DNA of 64,000 nucleotides from Stutzerimonas stutzeri (GTDB lineage: Bacteria > Pseudomonadota > Gammaproteobacteria > Pseudomonadales > Pseudomonadaceae), in the NCBI RefSeq assembly GCF_002890915.1, contig NZ_POUT01000001.1, positions 558,001 through 622,000 on the forward strand, read 5' to 3'. The position numbers were made by a program, and so were the translations under genes. Shown piece by piece: positions 26,795-35,442 of the stretch; within the stretch, counting starts at the first letter, position 1, and every line of letters starts with the position of its first letter. The notes beneath the pieces are model-generated. The model made no database searches. It had not been told where the DNA came from and saw only the letters and a list, made by a program, of their open reading frames with translations.

Positions 26795-27729
26795 GCCAAC
26801 CCGAAGCCGGCACCAGCCGCAAAGGCCTGTTCTCCCGCGACGACTACCTGGCCCCACCCCATATCCCCACCGGTCAGCCGCCTAGGGATGTGCTCAATAC
26901 CATCTGGCGCAAGAACGAGGTATTTCTCGATATCGGTTCTTACAGTATTGGCTCAGCCGTGATGGTGATATGGCCGGTATTCCTGATTTTTGTTTTTGCC
27001 GTCTACAACGAGAGGAGTGCGGGTGAGTATTTCTGGTGGATGCTCTTGCTGGCTTTTTGCATGGTGGGTATTCCCATCCTGATCTTGCTTCACAGCCTGA
27101 CCCAACCCGTTCCCCTCCCTGTGCGTTTCAACCGTCAGCGCCGCGAAGTCTGCGTGCCACAGAAGGATGGCGGCTACTGGATCGTGCCCTGGGAGCAGGT
27201 GACCGCCGCCGCCACCGCCGTTTCCTCGATCGGCCAACATGGCAAGACCACCCAGGGGCTGCTGGTGGTCGGCTTTACCAATCCCGACCCGACTGCCAGG
27301 GAGGCAGACAGGCATTTCACCCTGGGCTTCAGTTGTGGCGGCGGCACCACGGCCATGCGCCTATGGGAGTGCATGCGCAGCTATATGGAGATCGGCCCGG
27401 AAGCCGTATCCGACAATACCTATCGTCTTAGTCGCAGCAAGGGCATATGGGCCACCTATATCGACGATCTGCTCGAAGCGGCCCAGCGCAAGGGGTGGTT
27501 TCTAGCGTTGCTATGGGAAGGGTTCTGCGGCTTGATCGTGTTCAACACCCTGCTTATCGACCTGATAGAGCGGAAAAAACTGTCTCCACCACCCGACCTG
27601 ACCGATCCTGCCATCGTCGAATGGTCGCAACCCCTGCCGCCCGAACAATGGGCCAAGCGCTCCCCCGAGCTGGAGCGAGCCATCGCCGAACGCGAAGCCG
27701 AACTGGCTGCCAAACGGGCCACCGCATGA
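26791..27729 (+). CDS. Immunity-type membrane protein, copy 4 (DUF6708-like)
   Basis: The 312-residue paralogue is closest to copy 2 in its C-terminal half (EAVSDNTYRLSRSKGIWATY, then LLWEGFCGLIVFNTLLIDLI). It has its own first membrane region (SAVMVIWPVFLIFVFAVYNE). The C run of the other copies is interrupted here (CCCCTCCCTGTG), so this copy lacks the slippage-prone tract. It overlaps copy 3 and the truncated fifth copy by four bases each. Confidence 0.8.
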   Translation: MSQPEAGTSRKGLFSRDDYLAPPHIPTGQPPRDVLNTIWRKNEVFLDIGSYSIGSAVMVIWPVFLIFVFAVYNERSAGEYFWWMLLLAFCMVGIPILILLHSLTQPVPLPVRFNRQRREVCVPQKDGGYWIVPWEQVTAAATAVSSIGQHGKTTQGLLVVGFTNPDPTAREADRHFTLGFSCGGGTTAMRLWECMRSYMEIGPEAVSDNTYRLSRSKGIWATYIDDLLEAAQRKGWFLALLWEGFCGLIVFNTLLIDLIERKKLSPPPDLTDPAIVEWSQPLPPEQWAKRSPELERAIAEREAELAAKRATA

Positions 27730-27836
27730 GCCAACCCGAGGCCGGCACCAGTCGCAAAGGCCTGTTCTCCCGCGACGACTACCTGGCCCCGCCGCATATC
27801 CTCATTGGCCAGCCGCCAAAGGCCCGCATTTACTAG
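27726..27836 (+). pseudogene. Truncated fifth immunity copy (36 codons)
   Basis: The frame begins MSQPEAGTSRKGLFSRDDY and follows the family to ILIGQPPKA, then ends at a TAG at 27834-27836. It retains the coupled start overlapping copy 4. It is directly followed by decayed effector-like DNA, so the break has the same immunity-start to effector-tail arrangement as the orphan gene at 24562. Confidence 0.8.
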
Positions 27837-27840
27837 CCCG

Positions 27841-28000
27841 GCGGTTCTGCTGGCTGGGAATAGAGCATGCGACCGGAAGCCCGAGCGGGCTCACCCGCAC
27901 TCTTGGCCTCAGTAGGCTGATCAGCGACGGTGATGTGATCGCGTAGCGCACCAATTACCCGACCCCGGAATCGGACGCGCTACGCCATTGGCAAGGCGGC
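27841..28000 (+). pseudogene. Decayed remnant of an effector C-terminus
   Basis: Translated piecemeal, this stretch keeps the order of the effector tail: a TCTGCTGGCTGGG counterpart of the LLAGLE region, then GLTRTLGLSRLISDGDVIA against GLAYTLGPSGLLTDGEVIE, then PTPESD against PTPELD. It has a stop codon and a frame break. The remaining 28001-28056 gap holds nothing I recognise. Confidence 0.65.
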
Positions 28001-28056
28001 GCGCCTGATCTGGATGTAACGGCCGCGAACAAATCCTCGGCTCTCCGTGTTGGTTG

Positions 28057-29604
28057 TCAATTCATCTGCATGAGCAAGGCTCGTTGCCGCCCGGCCTGGC
28101 GGCTGACCTCGTCCGCCACGCCATAGCTGTCGTGCTGCAGCTGCAGGCTGTGGCGGGCCAGCTCCTGCAAGGCGCAGAGCTTCTGGTTGATCTCTTCGGC
28201 CGCCGCGCCCTGCTGCGTGCCCGCCTCGGCGATCTGCCCGCTGACGGCGGCGATGTCGGCGACATGGCGGGTGATGTCGGCCAGCGCCCGGGACGTGGCC
28301 GCGACCTGCTCGACGCTGGCCCGCGATTGTTCCAACCCCTGCTGCATGCGGCTGACCACCTCGCCCGTGCCCTGGCGCAGGGCCTCGATCATCTGCTGGA
28401 TCTCGTCGGTGGAAGCCTGGGTGCGCCGCGCCAGGGAGCGCACCTCGTCGGCGACCACGGCGAAACCGCGGCCGTTGTCGCCGGCCCGGGCGGCTTCGAT
28501 GGCGGCGTTCAAGGCCAGCAGGTTGGTCTGTTCGGCGATGCCGCGAATCACTTCGAGGATGCCGCCGATGGCCTGGCTGTGCCGGCTCAGCACGCCGATC
28601 GCTTCGGCGGAATGGTCCAGGGTGCCGGCCAGCGCGCCGATGCGCTGCTGCGCGGCGCTGGCCCGGTCCTGCCCCTCGACGCTGAGCCTCTGCGCCTGGC
28701 GGGTCAGCTCGGCGGCATGGCCGGTGTTGCCGGCCACTTCGCGGATGGTCGCGCCGAGCTGTTCGACCGCCGCGCTGATCGCGTCGAGCGCCTGTTGCTG
28801 CCGCTCGGCCGCACGGTTGCCGCTGCCGAGCAGCTCGCGGGTGCGCTCGGCCTGGCTGGCGACCCGTCCGCTGCTGTCGCCGATGCGCGCCACCATCGAG
28901 GCCAGGCGGGCCTCCTGCAGGCGGTTGCCCAGCTGCAGTTGGCCGATTTCGTCGATCCGCCCGGTGTAGATCAGTTGCTTGATCGGGTGCTCGACCAGGC
29001 GCCGGCTCTGCGCCACCAGCCGGGCGAACGGACGCGCATGCAGGCTCAGCAGCAGCCAGCAGAACGCGCCACAGCCCGCCAGCAACGCCAGCGCGAAAGC
29101 CGGCGCGGTGTTCGCCGCCAGCAGGCCGAGCGGGGCGAACGCCAGCGTGGCCAGCAGCACCTGCGCACGGGTCCGGCCCAGCCAGCGCCAGCGCAATGCC
29201 GCCGGCTGCCGGCCCTGGCTGCGGATGCGATAGATATCGCCCGCGCGCTGGATGGCGGCGACATCCGGCAGGTGGTAGATCGCCTGGTATTCACTGACCA
29301 CGCCGCCGTCGAACACCGGGCTGATGAAGGCATCGACCCAGAGCGGCTGGCCGTCGGCGCGGCGGTTCTTCATCATCCCCATCCACGGCTGGCCGCGGCC
29401 GAGGGTCGCCCACAGGTCCTTCAACGGCCCGTCCGGCATGTCCGGATGGCGCAGCATGGATGCCGGCTGCCCGGTCAGGGCGTCCGCGCTCCGGCCGAGG
29501 TGCCGGCACAGCGCCGGGCTGGCGTAGAGGATGTTGGCCTGGCTGTCGGTCAGCAGCACGAGCTGGTCGCGCAGCGGGTCCGATGCGTTCGCGTTGTTCT
29601 GCAT
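28057..29604 (-). CDS. Aer-type chemoreceptor (PAS domain plus methyl-accepting signalling domain)
   Basis: The 515-residue protein has an N-terminal PAS domain ([22 protein letters not shown], then the Aer-like [13 protein letters not shown] and [19 protein letters not shown]). Hydrophobic membrane segments lie near residues 155-200, and no periplasmic sensing domain is seen. The C-terminal signalling domain carries the hairpin tip [23 protein letters not shown]. Aer proteins bind FAD and sense redox or energy state. It is the last gene of the operon that starts at 36453. The ATG at 29604 has AGGA upstream. It may couple motility to phenol metabolism. Confidence 0.88.
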   Translation of the reverse strand: MQNNANASDPLRDQLVLLTDSQANILYASPALCRHLGRSADALTGQPASMLRHPDMPDGPLKDLWATLGRGQPWMGMMKNRRADGQPLWVDAFISPVFDGGVVSEYQAIYHLPDVAAIQRAGDIYRIRSQGRQPAALRWRWLGRTRAQVLLATLAFAPLGLLAANTAPAFALALLAGCGAFCWLLLSLHARPFARLVAQSRRLVEHPIKQLIYTGRIDEIGQLQLGNRLQEARLASMVARIGDSSGRVASQAERTRELLGSGNRAAERQQQALDAISAAVEQLGATIREVAGNTGHAAELTRQAQRLSVEGQDRASAAQQRIGALAGTLDHSAEAIGVLSRHSQAIGGILEVIRGIAEQTNLLALNAAIEAARAGDNGRGFAVVADEVRSLARRTQASTDEIQQMIEALRQGTGEVVSRMQQGLEQSRASVEQVAATSRALADITRHVADIAAVSGQIAEAGTQQGAAAEEINQKLCALQELARHSLQLQHDSYGVADEVSRQAGRQRALLMQMN

Positions 29605-29706
29605 GATTGGGTTCCTGCACGGCACCCGGCGCACCGGCACGAGGCCGGCCGGCGCGTCAGGCGGGGAAGGTTGCCGCCCGGCAGGGGCACCGGGCGGCGC
29701 GGCGGG

Positions 29707-31014
29707 TCAGTTGCCGGTGGCGCGCATGTGCTGCACGCTGAACATCTCCGGCGGGCTCAGCTTGGCGTCGACCACCCCCTTGAACTGGCCGGAGGTGCAG
29801 TGCATGGCCTGCACGTCGATCATGCTGAAGCTGTCGTCGATCGACACGCCGCTGCCCTGGTTGACCGGCAGGTGGTGGTCCGGGTGGGCCTGGCCGATGG
29901 TGAAGGTCTTCCACAGCGCGCCCTTGCGGTCGTAGGAGATGGTGCGCGGCACGGTGAAGGTCTGCGCGTCCATGTAGTGCACGCGCTTGGCCAGCGGGTG
30001 GCTGGCGTCCACCGGCGCGGCCTCGACCTCGTAGACCTTGCGCAGCTGCCAGGTGATCTCCGGGAAGCAGCCGCCCTGGCCGCCGAAGGCCACCACCTGG
30101 TAGCCGTCGCCGTCCTTGTGCGTCTCGGCGTCGAGCTTGAGCTCGTTGTGGTTGTAGAACGGCATCAGCATGTAGCGGGTGCCCTTGTAGCTCCAGTTCA
30201 TGTCGGAGATGCGCCCGTTGTAGCCCTCGAAGTCCTCGATCATCAGGTCCGAACCGAGGAAGGCGTCGGTCACCTGGCCGGTGGCCAGGCGGCGCACGCG
30301 GCGCTGGAAGCCGAGGTAGAGCCAGGAGTTGTCGCGCTTGAGGTCGTCCTCGGCGCGGTGGATCAACAGCTGGGTGTTGCGCACGTCATGCGGCTCCTGC
30401 ACGTTGACGTAGATGCCGCGGAACAGTTGCGAGGGGTTGGGGGTGATCGCCGGTGTCGGTTCCTGGATCACCCGCCCGGTGAAGTTGAGGAAGTGGAAGT
30501 TGAACTTGATGGTGCGCTCGACCTTGCCCGAGTTCATGTCACGGTACTTCCAGTAGAACGGGTAGATCGCCGCGCTGTCGCCCCAGTTGTAGCCGTACTT
30601 GTAGTTCCAGGCCAGCTTCTCGCCGGCGCGCGGATCGTTGGCGTCCGGCTCCTGGGGGAACGGCCGGCCGGCGGCCCAGCCCTCGATCTCGCCCGGCTTG
30701 GCGCCCAGCCTGACCTTGTCCATGCCGTTGCGGGTGGCCTCGACGTACTTGGGGTTGAGGTCGAAGGAGGTGGTCTCGCCGACCTTCAGCGCGGCCCAGC
30801 CCTTCTCGATGAAGCTGTAGAAGGCAGGGTCGATGATCTCCTTGAATCGCGCGACGTTGGACTGGTCGATGGTCATGCCGACGCTCAGGCCGTCGAAGCC
30901 CGGCTTGCCCTCGGCGTAGGGCTGGAAGGAGTTCCCCACCACGTCCGCGCGGGCGGCAGCGGCGAGCAGCGCCAGGCCCAGGGCGCTCAGACGGAAGATG
31001 TTCTTGTTGTTCAT
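29707..31014 (-). CDS. DUF1329 envelope protein
   Basis: The 435-residue protein has a signal peptide (NIFRLSALGLALLAAAARA) and the DUF1329 pattern: LYLGFQRRVRRL, SDLMIEDFEGYNGRISD, YKGTRYMLMPFYNH and a C-terminal LWKTFTIGQAHPDHHLP. These proteins resemble LolA/LolB-like outer-membrane carriers and are usually encoded next to DUF1302 proteins, as here (18 bases). The exact ligand is unknown. The operon context suggests handling of hydrophobic aromatic or lipid molecules. Confidence 0.85.
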   Translation of the reverse strand: MNNKNIFRLSALGLALLAAAARADVVGNSFQPYAEGKPGFDGLSVGMTIDQSNVARFKEIIDPAFYSFIEKGWAALKVGETTSFDLNPKYVEATRNGMDKVRLGAKPGEIEGWAAGRPFPQEPDANDPRAGEKLAWNYKYGYNWGDSAAIYPFYWKYRDMNSGKVERTIKFNFHFLNFTGRVIQEPTPAITPNPSQLFRGIYVNVQEPHDVRNTQLLIHRAEDDLKRDNSWLYLGFQRRVRRLATGQVTDAFLGSDLMIEDFEGYNGRISDMNWSYKGTRYMLMPFYNHNELKLDAETHKDGDGYQVVAFGGQGGCFPEITWQLRKVYEVEAAPVDASHPLAKRVHYMDAQTFTVPRTISYDRKGALWKTFTIGQAHPDHHLPVNQGSGVSIDDSFSMIDVQAMHCTSGQFKGVVDAKLSPPEMFSVQHMRATGN

Positions 31015-31032
31015 AGTGTCCGTTCCTCGTGA

Positions 31033-32931
31033 TCAGAAGCTGTAGCGCAGGGTCAGTTGCAGTTCGTCTTCCTTCTGCGCCATGCCGATGGGGCCGGCGC
31101 GGAAGCGGCCGAGTGGCTCGTAGCCGCCCAGGCCGAGGGTGTAGCCGGCCGGCTGGCCGGCGCTGGTGAAGGGGTCCCAGGGGTTGCAGCTGCGGCAGTC
31201 GTCGAACTCGCGGGCGCCGCGGCCGACCTTGACGTTGGCGCCGGCGATGATCCGCAGGTTGTCGTTGAACAGGTACTCGACGCTCGGCGCGATGGCGGTG
31301 GCCTGGGCCTTGAAGTCGTGCGCGGCGAGCAGCTGCGGGCTGAGGCGGTCGTTCATCCACCAGCCCTTGAACAGCAGGGTGGCGATCCAGTTCTGCTCCC
31401 AGTCCGGCATGCCGGCCTTGCCCCAGGCGCGCTTCTCCTCCTGGTGCTCGTGGATGTGCTGGCCGAACAGCTGGCCGGAGATGAGGAAGGCGCGGCCCGG
31501 GTTGAGGAAGGGGATGAACACGTTCTTGTCGGCGCCGATCACGTAGCGGGTCACGTCGGACTCGGAGAACAGCCGCGACTGCAGGGTGTTGGCGAACTCC
31601 TCGCCGGAGGTGTGCGCCACTTCGAAGCGGAACACCGTGTCGATGGCCTGCGAGTAGTAGTCCAGCGAGCCGCCGACCAGGTTGACCCGCGGGAAGTGGA
31701 TGTCGAAGGCGATCAGGCTCGGCCACACTGCGGTCTCGCCGGTGAAGGCGTTGGTCGCCGGGATGCCGCCGCGCAACGAGGGCAGCTGCGAGCGATAGGT
31801 CAGCGCGTTGAGGCTGAAGCCGAGGTCGCCGTAGACCCCTTCGAGCTTCACCCCGAACTGGGTGTTGGACAGGCTCCACGACGGCATGTGCGCCTTGCGG
31901 ATACCGATCTGCCCGGGGCCGAAGTCGGTGGCCAGGCCGCCGGCCGGACTGGCGCCGGCGAAGTTGGCCACCGTGCCGCCGTTCTCCCACAGGTTGTTCA
32001 TGCCGCGGAAGAAGCAGGCCGCATCGAGGATCGCGTTGGGCGTGCCGCACTGGCCGAGGTTGTGCGGGCGGAACTTGTCGAAGTTCCAGACGAACGACAG
32101 GTTGAGGTCGTCGAACACCTCGCCGGCGCCCATGCGCCAGTCGGCCTTGGCGATCCACATCGGGATGCGGATGTCCTCCAGCTCGTCGTAGATGTTGTTG
32201 CGCGAGAAGTCGACCGGGTTGATCACGTCGAGCACGCGGAACAGGTCGGTGCGGCCCCAGATCACCTGCTGCTTGCCGACCCGCCAGCTGACCATGTCGC
32301 CGTTGGGCAGGCCGTGGTCGAAGTCCAGGTACAGCTCGCGGATGAAGTCCAGGCGCTCGTTGAATTCGGGGAAGCGCAGGTCGTTGGTGTCCGCATCCAG
32401 GTAGTCGTCGATGCAGCCGCGGCTGTCCTTGTCGCAGGGCCGCACCGGCACGCCGAAGCCGACGCCGCCGCGGGTCCGGTGCAGGTTCTCGCCGAGCACG
32501 ATCATGCCCTCGTTGGGGTTGCGCGCCGGGTCGAAGCCGAGCAGCGTGCCGGGCACGGTCAGCCCGCCGCCATGCGCCACCGAGTTGCCGCCGGCGGTGT
32601 TCTCCAGCTGGATGGCGCCCCCCGCGCCGCTGCCGTACTCGCTGGAGTTGAGGTCGTAGACGCCGTCGTAGGTGCCGCGGAAGGTGCCGTGGAACTTGAT
32701 GTTGCGAAACGCGCCACGGTCTTCCAGCACGCGGTCGGCATTGAGCTGCAGGGTGTTGCGGAATTTCGACAGGCCGGCCGAATCACGCACGTGGGTGGCG
32801 TTCTCGTAGTAGCCGGTATAACGGGTTTCTTCCTCGGCCAATGCGCTGGCCAGGGGCATCAGGGTCACGCCGGTAGCGCCGAGCATGGCGAGTCCCAGGG
32901 TGCGCAGGTTTTTTCTTGTTGTTCTCTGCAT
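31033..32931 (-). CDS. DUF1302 outer-membrane beta-barrel-like protein
   Basis: The 632-residue protein has a signal peptide ending near MPLASALA. Its repeated amphipathic strands and final QLTLRYSF are typical of an outer-membrane barrel, ending in the aromatic residue the Bam machinery recognises. DUF1302 marks include FRELYLDFDHG-like text (IRELYLDFDHGLPNGDMVSWRVGKQ split by conserved WGRTDLFRVLDVINP). I chose the ATG at 32931 for the signal peptide. The much longer frame to 33678 runs antiparallel through the MMPL gene. It is the third gene of the operon. Confidence 0.85.
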   Translation of the reverse strand: MQRTTRKNLRTLGLAMLGATGVTLMPLASALAEEETRYTGYYENATHVRDSAGLSKFRNTLQLNADRVLEDRGAFRNIKFHGTFRGTYDGVYDLNSSEYGSGAGGAIQLENTAGGNSVAHGGGLTVPGTLLGFDPARNPNEGMIVLGENLHRTRGGVGFGVPVRPCDKDSRGCIDDYLDADTNDLRFPEFNERLDFIRELYLDFDHGLPNGDMVSWRVGKQQVIWGRTDLFRVLDVINPVDFSRNNIYDELEDIRIPMWIAKADWRMGAGEVFDDLNLSFVWNFDKFRPHNLGQCGTPNAILDAACFFRGMNNLWENGGTVANFAGASPAGGLATDFGPGQIGIRKAHMPSWSLSNTQFGVKLEGVYGDLGFSLNALTYRSQLPSLRGGIPATNAFTGETAVWPSLIAFDIHFPRVNLVGGSLDYYSQAIDTVFRFEVAHTSGEEFANTLQSRLFSESDVTRYVIGADKNVFIPFLNPGRAFLISGQLFGQHIHEHQEEKRAWGKAGMPDWEQNWIATLLFKGWWMNDRLSPQLLAAHDFKAQATAIAPSVEYLFNDNLRIIAGANVKVGRGAREFDDCRSCNPWDPFTSAGQPAGYTLGLGGYEPLGRFRAGPIGMAQKEDELQLTLRYSF

Positions 32932-32975
32932 GGCAGTTCCTCTTGCGATCAGGGGTGGGGGCAGCGCGTCCGGCC

Positions 32976-35432
32976 TCAGGCCGGGGACGCCGTCCCCTGT
33001 GGCAGCCCGGCCTCGACCCGCGGGGTCGCCGGCAGGGATTCGGCGGGCAGATCGTGATCGGCGTGGATGATCCCGTCCTCGTCTGCGTAGGCATCGGTGA
33101 TGAAGCGCGGCTTGAACACCAGCACCCAGGCGGGCACCAGCAGCATCGAGGTGAAACCGTTGAGCACGATCATCACGCACAGCAGCAGCGCGGCGTCGGC
33201 CTGGAAGCGCAGGTCCGAGAGCAGCACCCACATGACGATGCCGGCCATCAGGGTCATGGCGGTGAAGCTCACCGCCATGCCGGTGGTGGCGATGGCGCGG
33301 TGCACGGCGGCGGCCAGCCGGCCGCTCTTGACCATCTCCTCGCGGATGCGGTCCATCATGTAGATCGAGTAGTCGATGCCCACGCCGATGCCGACGGCGA
33401 TCACCGGCACCGTGTTGATGTCGATGCTCATGCCGGCCAGGCCCATGTAGGCGTAGGTCAGCACGGTGGCGAAGAGCATCGCCATCAGCATCATCAGCCC
33501 GGCGTGCCAGCTGGTGTAGAAGACCATGACGAAGGCGAAGATCAGCAGGAACACCAGCGGCAGCACCAGCAGGTTGGTGTCGAAGGCCGACTCGTTCATC
33601 GCCGCGGCGACGCCCAGGGTGCCGCCGGCCAGGCGGATGGAGAGGCCGGGCACCTCCTCGCCGTGCTCGGCGATCCACTGCTTGGCCATGTGCATGGCGC
33701 GGCGGATGGTCTCGCCCTGGCGGTCCTTGTAGTAGAAGACCAGGTTGGCGATGCGGTCGTCGGTGTCGTTGAACTCGTTGAGCGCGCCGGGGATCGGGCT
33801 GGAGGCCATGTAGGTGAACATCAGCCCGCCGACGTAATCGGCGTCATGCGGGATCTGGAACCAGCGCGGGTCGTCGTTGTGCATCAGCCGGTTGACCTGC
33901 TTGATCAGATCCGGCAGGCCCTTGCTGCCGCCCACCGAGGGGTCGGCGAGCATGTGCGCCTGCAGCGCCTGCAGCGCGCCGAGCACCTCGGGGCGCTTGA
34001 TGCCGCCCTTTTCCGCATGCTCGGCGATGATGTACAGCTCCTCGGAGCCGGGGAAGCGCTGGTTGATCTGCTTGGAGGAGACGTTGTAGTCGTGCTCCGG
34101 ATAGAGGATCGGCGAGCCCGGCTCGGAGTCGCCGATGGTCACCTGCGACGAGGCCCAGAGCCCGGCGAGGATCGCCAGTGCGGCGCAGCCCAGCAGCTTG
34201 CCGGCCGCGCCGGGGCGGGCGACGGTCGCGGCGCAGACGCCGCCGACGTGGCGCAGGAAGGTTTCCTTGATCTGCGGGTTTTTCGGCGTCGGCAGGATCG
34301 ACAGCAGCAGCGGCACGCCGATCAGCACCGAGAAGATCACCGTGGTCGCCCACAGCGAGGCGTAGATGCCCAGCTTGGTGTTCAGCGCGATGGAGCCGAT
34401 GGCGATCAGCGCCAGGCCGATGGCGTCCGAGGCGATGCCCAGGGTGCCGGGGCGGAACAGGCTGTCGAAGGTGGCGCGCGCCGCCAGCGGGCCGTCGCCG
34501 AGCGCGCGCACCTCGGCGTAGTAGCGCTCGACCAGCTGCACGCCGTGGCTCATGGCCCGCGCGGCGATCAGGAAGGGAATCACCAGGCCCAGCGGATCGA
34601 GGTTGAAGCCCAGCAGGCTGATGATGCCCAGGCCCCAGACGGTCGACACCAGCACCCCGCCGAGCGGGATCAGCACGCCGTAGGCCTTGCGGAAGTGGAA
34701 CACCAGCAGCGCCAGCATCGCCAGCACGGTGCACAGGAAGATCTGCAGGATCTGCTCCATGTAGGTGTAGGCCCAGCCCACCAGCACCGGCTGGCCGGTG
34801 GCGTAGATCTTCACCCCGTCGCGCGCCTCGCCCTGGCGCAGCGCCTGCAGCTGGGCGAAGGTCTGTTCATAGTCGAGCTGGCCCTCGATCAGCTGCGCCT
34901 TGACCAGCGCCACCTTCAGGTCCGGTGACACCAGCGGGCCGTAGACCCGCGGGTTGGCCACCACGTCGGCCTTCATCGCCGCCAGTTGCTCGTCGTCCAG
35001 CGGGCCGAATTCGGGCTGGTAGTAGGGCTCGGAGTTGATCGAGCCGACCTCGGTCAGCCAGATCTTGCGCGAGTTGCGGTGGGTCAGGCTGCTGACCAGG
35101 TTGTGGTTGACCCCGGGCAGGCTGTCGACGCCCTGGGTGAGGCGGTCGATGGTCGCCAGGTTGGCGTTGCTGAACAGGTCGCCGTCGGCGAACTCGACGC
35201 CGATCACCAGTACGTTGGCGCCGCCGAAGGTGTCCTTGATGCCGTTGTGCAGCTGGATGTAGGGATGCTGCTGCGGCAGCAGGTCGGCGAAGTCGGTGTA
35301 GATCTTCAGCGCCGGGATGCGCGTGGCGAACAGCAGCGTCAGCGCGGCGATGACCAGCAGCACGCTGCGCGGATGGCGGAACAGCCAGACCTTGGCCAGG
35401 TAGAAGACATGCGTGAACTGATGCAGGGACAT
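32976..35432 (-). CDS. MMPL/RND-superfamily transporter
   Basis: The 818-residue inner-membrane protein has two repeats, each with one membrane helix, a large periplasmic domain and five helices. The characteristic GIGVGIDYSIYMMDRIREEM occurs in the second half and PFLIAARAMSHGVQLVERYY in the first. Such hydrophobe transporters co-occur with DUF1302, DUF1329 and YCF48-like genes in aromatic and steroid degraders. It starts ten bases after the YCF48 gene. Transport direction and cargo are not evident from sequence. Confidence 0.87.
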   Translation of the reverse strand: MSLHQFTHVFYLAKVWLFRHPRSVLLVIAALTLLFATRIPALKIYTDFADLLPQQHPYIQLHNGIKDTFGGANVLVIGVEFADGDLFSNANLATIDRLTQGVDSLPGVNHNLVSSLTHRNSRKIWLTEVGSINSEPYYQPEFGPLDDEQLAAMKADVVANPRVYGPLVSPDLKVALVKAQLIEGQLDYEQTFAQLQALRQGEARDGVKIYATGQPVLVGWAYTYMEQILQIFLCTVLAMLALLVFHFRKAYGVLIPLGGVLVSTVWGLGIISLLGFNLDPLGLVIPFLIAARAMSHGVQLVERYYAEVRALGDGPLAARATFDSLFRPGTLGIASDAIGLALIAIGSIALNTKLGIYASLWATTVIFSVLIGVPLLLSILPTPKNPQIKETFLRHVGGVCAATVARPGAAGKLLGCAALAILAGLWASSQVTIGDSEPGSPILYPEHDYNVSSKQINQRFPGSEELYIIAEHAEKGGIKRPEVLGALQALQAHMLADPSVGGSKGLPDLIKQVNRLMHNDDPRWFQIPHDADYVGGLMFTYMASSPIPGALNEFNDTDDRIANLVFYYKDRQGETIRRAMHMAKQWIAEHGEEVPGLSIRLAGGTLGVAAAMNESAFDTNLLVLPLVFLLIFAFVMVFYTSWHAGLMMLMAMLFATVLTYAYMGLAGMSIDINTVPVIAVGIGVGIDYSIYMMDRIREEMVKSGRLAAAVHRAIATTGMAVSFTAMTLMAGIVMWVLLSDLRFQADAALLLCVMIVLNGFTSMLLVPAWVLVFKPRFITDAYADEDGIIHADHDLPAESLPATPRVEAGLPQGTASPA

Positions 35433-35442
35433 GGCATGGGCC

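Noticed and set aside
23615..27836. The repeated units as a CRISPR array or short tandem repeats
   Set aside because: The repeats are whole protein-coding paralogues of about 0.9 kb with diverged segments, not short repeats with unique spacers.
28054..31032. A 992-codon frame on the plus strand opposite the Aer-like and DUF1329 genes
   Set aside because: The opposite strand encodes recognisable PAS, signalling and DUF1329 motifs. The plus-strand product is a low-complexity shadow without any domain.
31033..33678. Extended 881-codon start for the DUF1302 gene
   Set aside because: The extra N-terminal part lies on the same strand in another frame through the MMPL gene and lacks a signal peptide. 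The ATG at 32931 gives a proper one.
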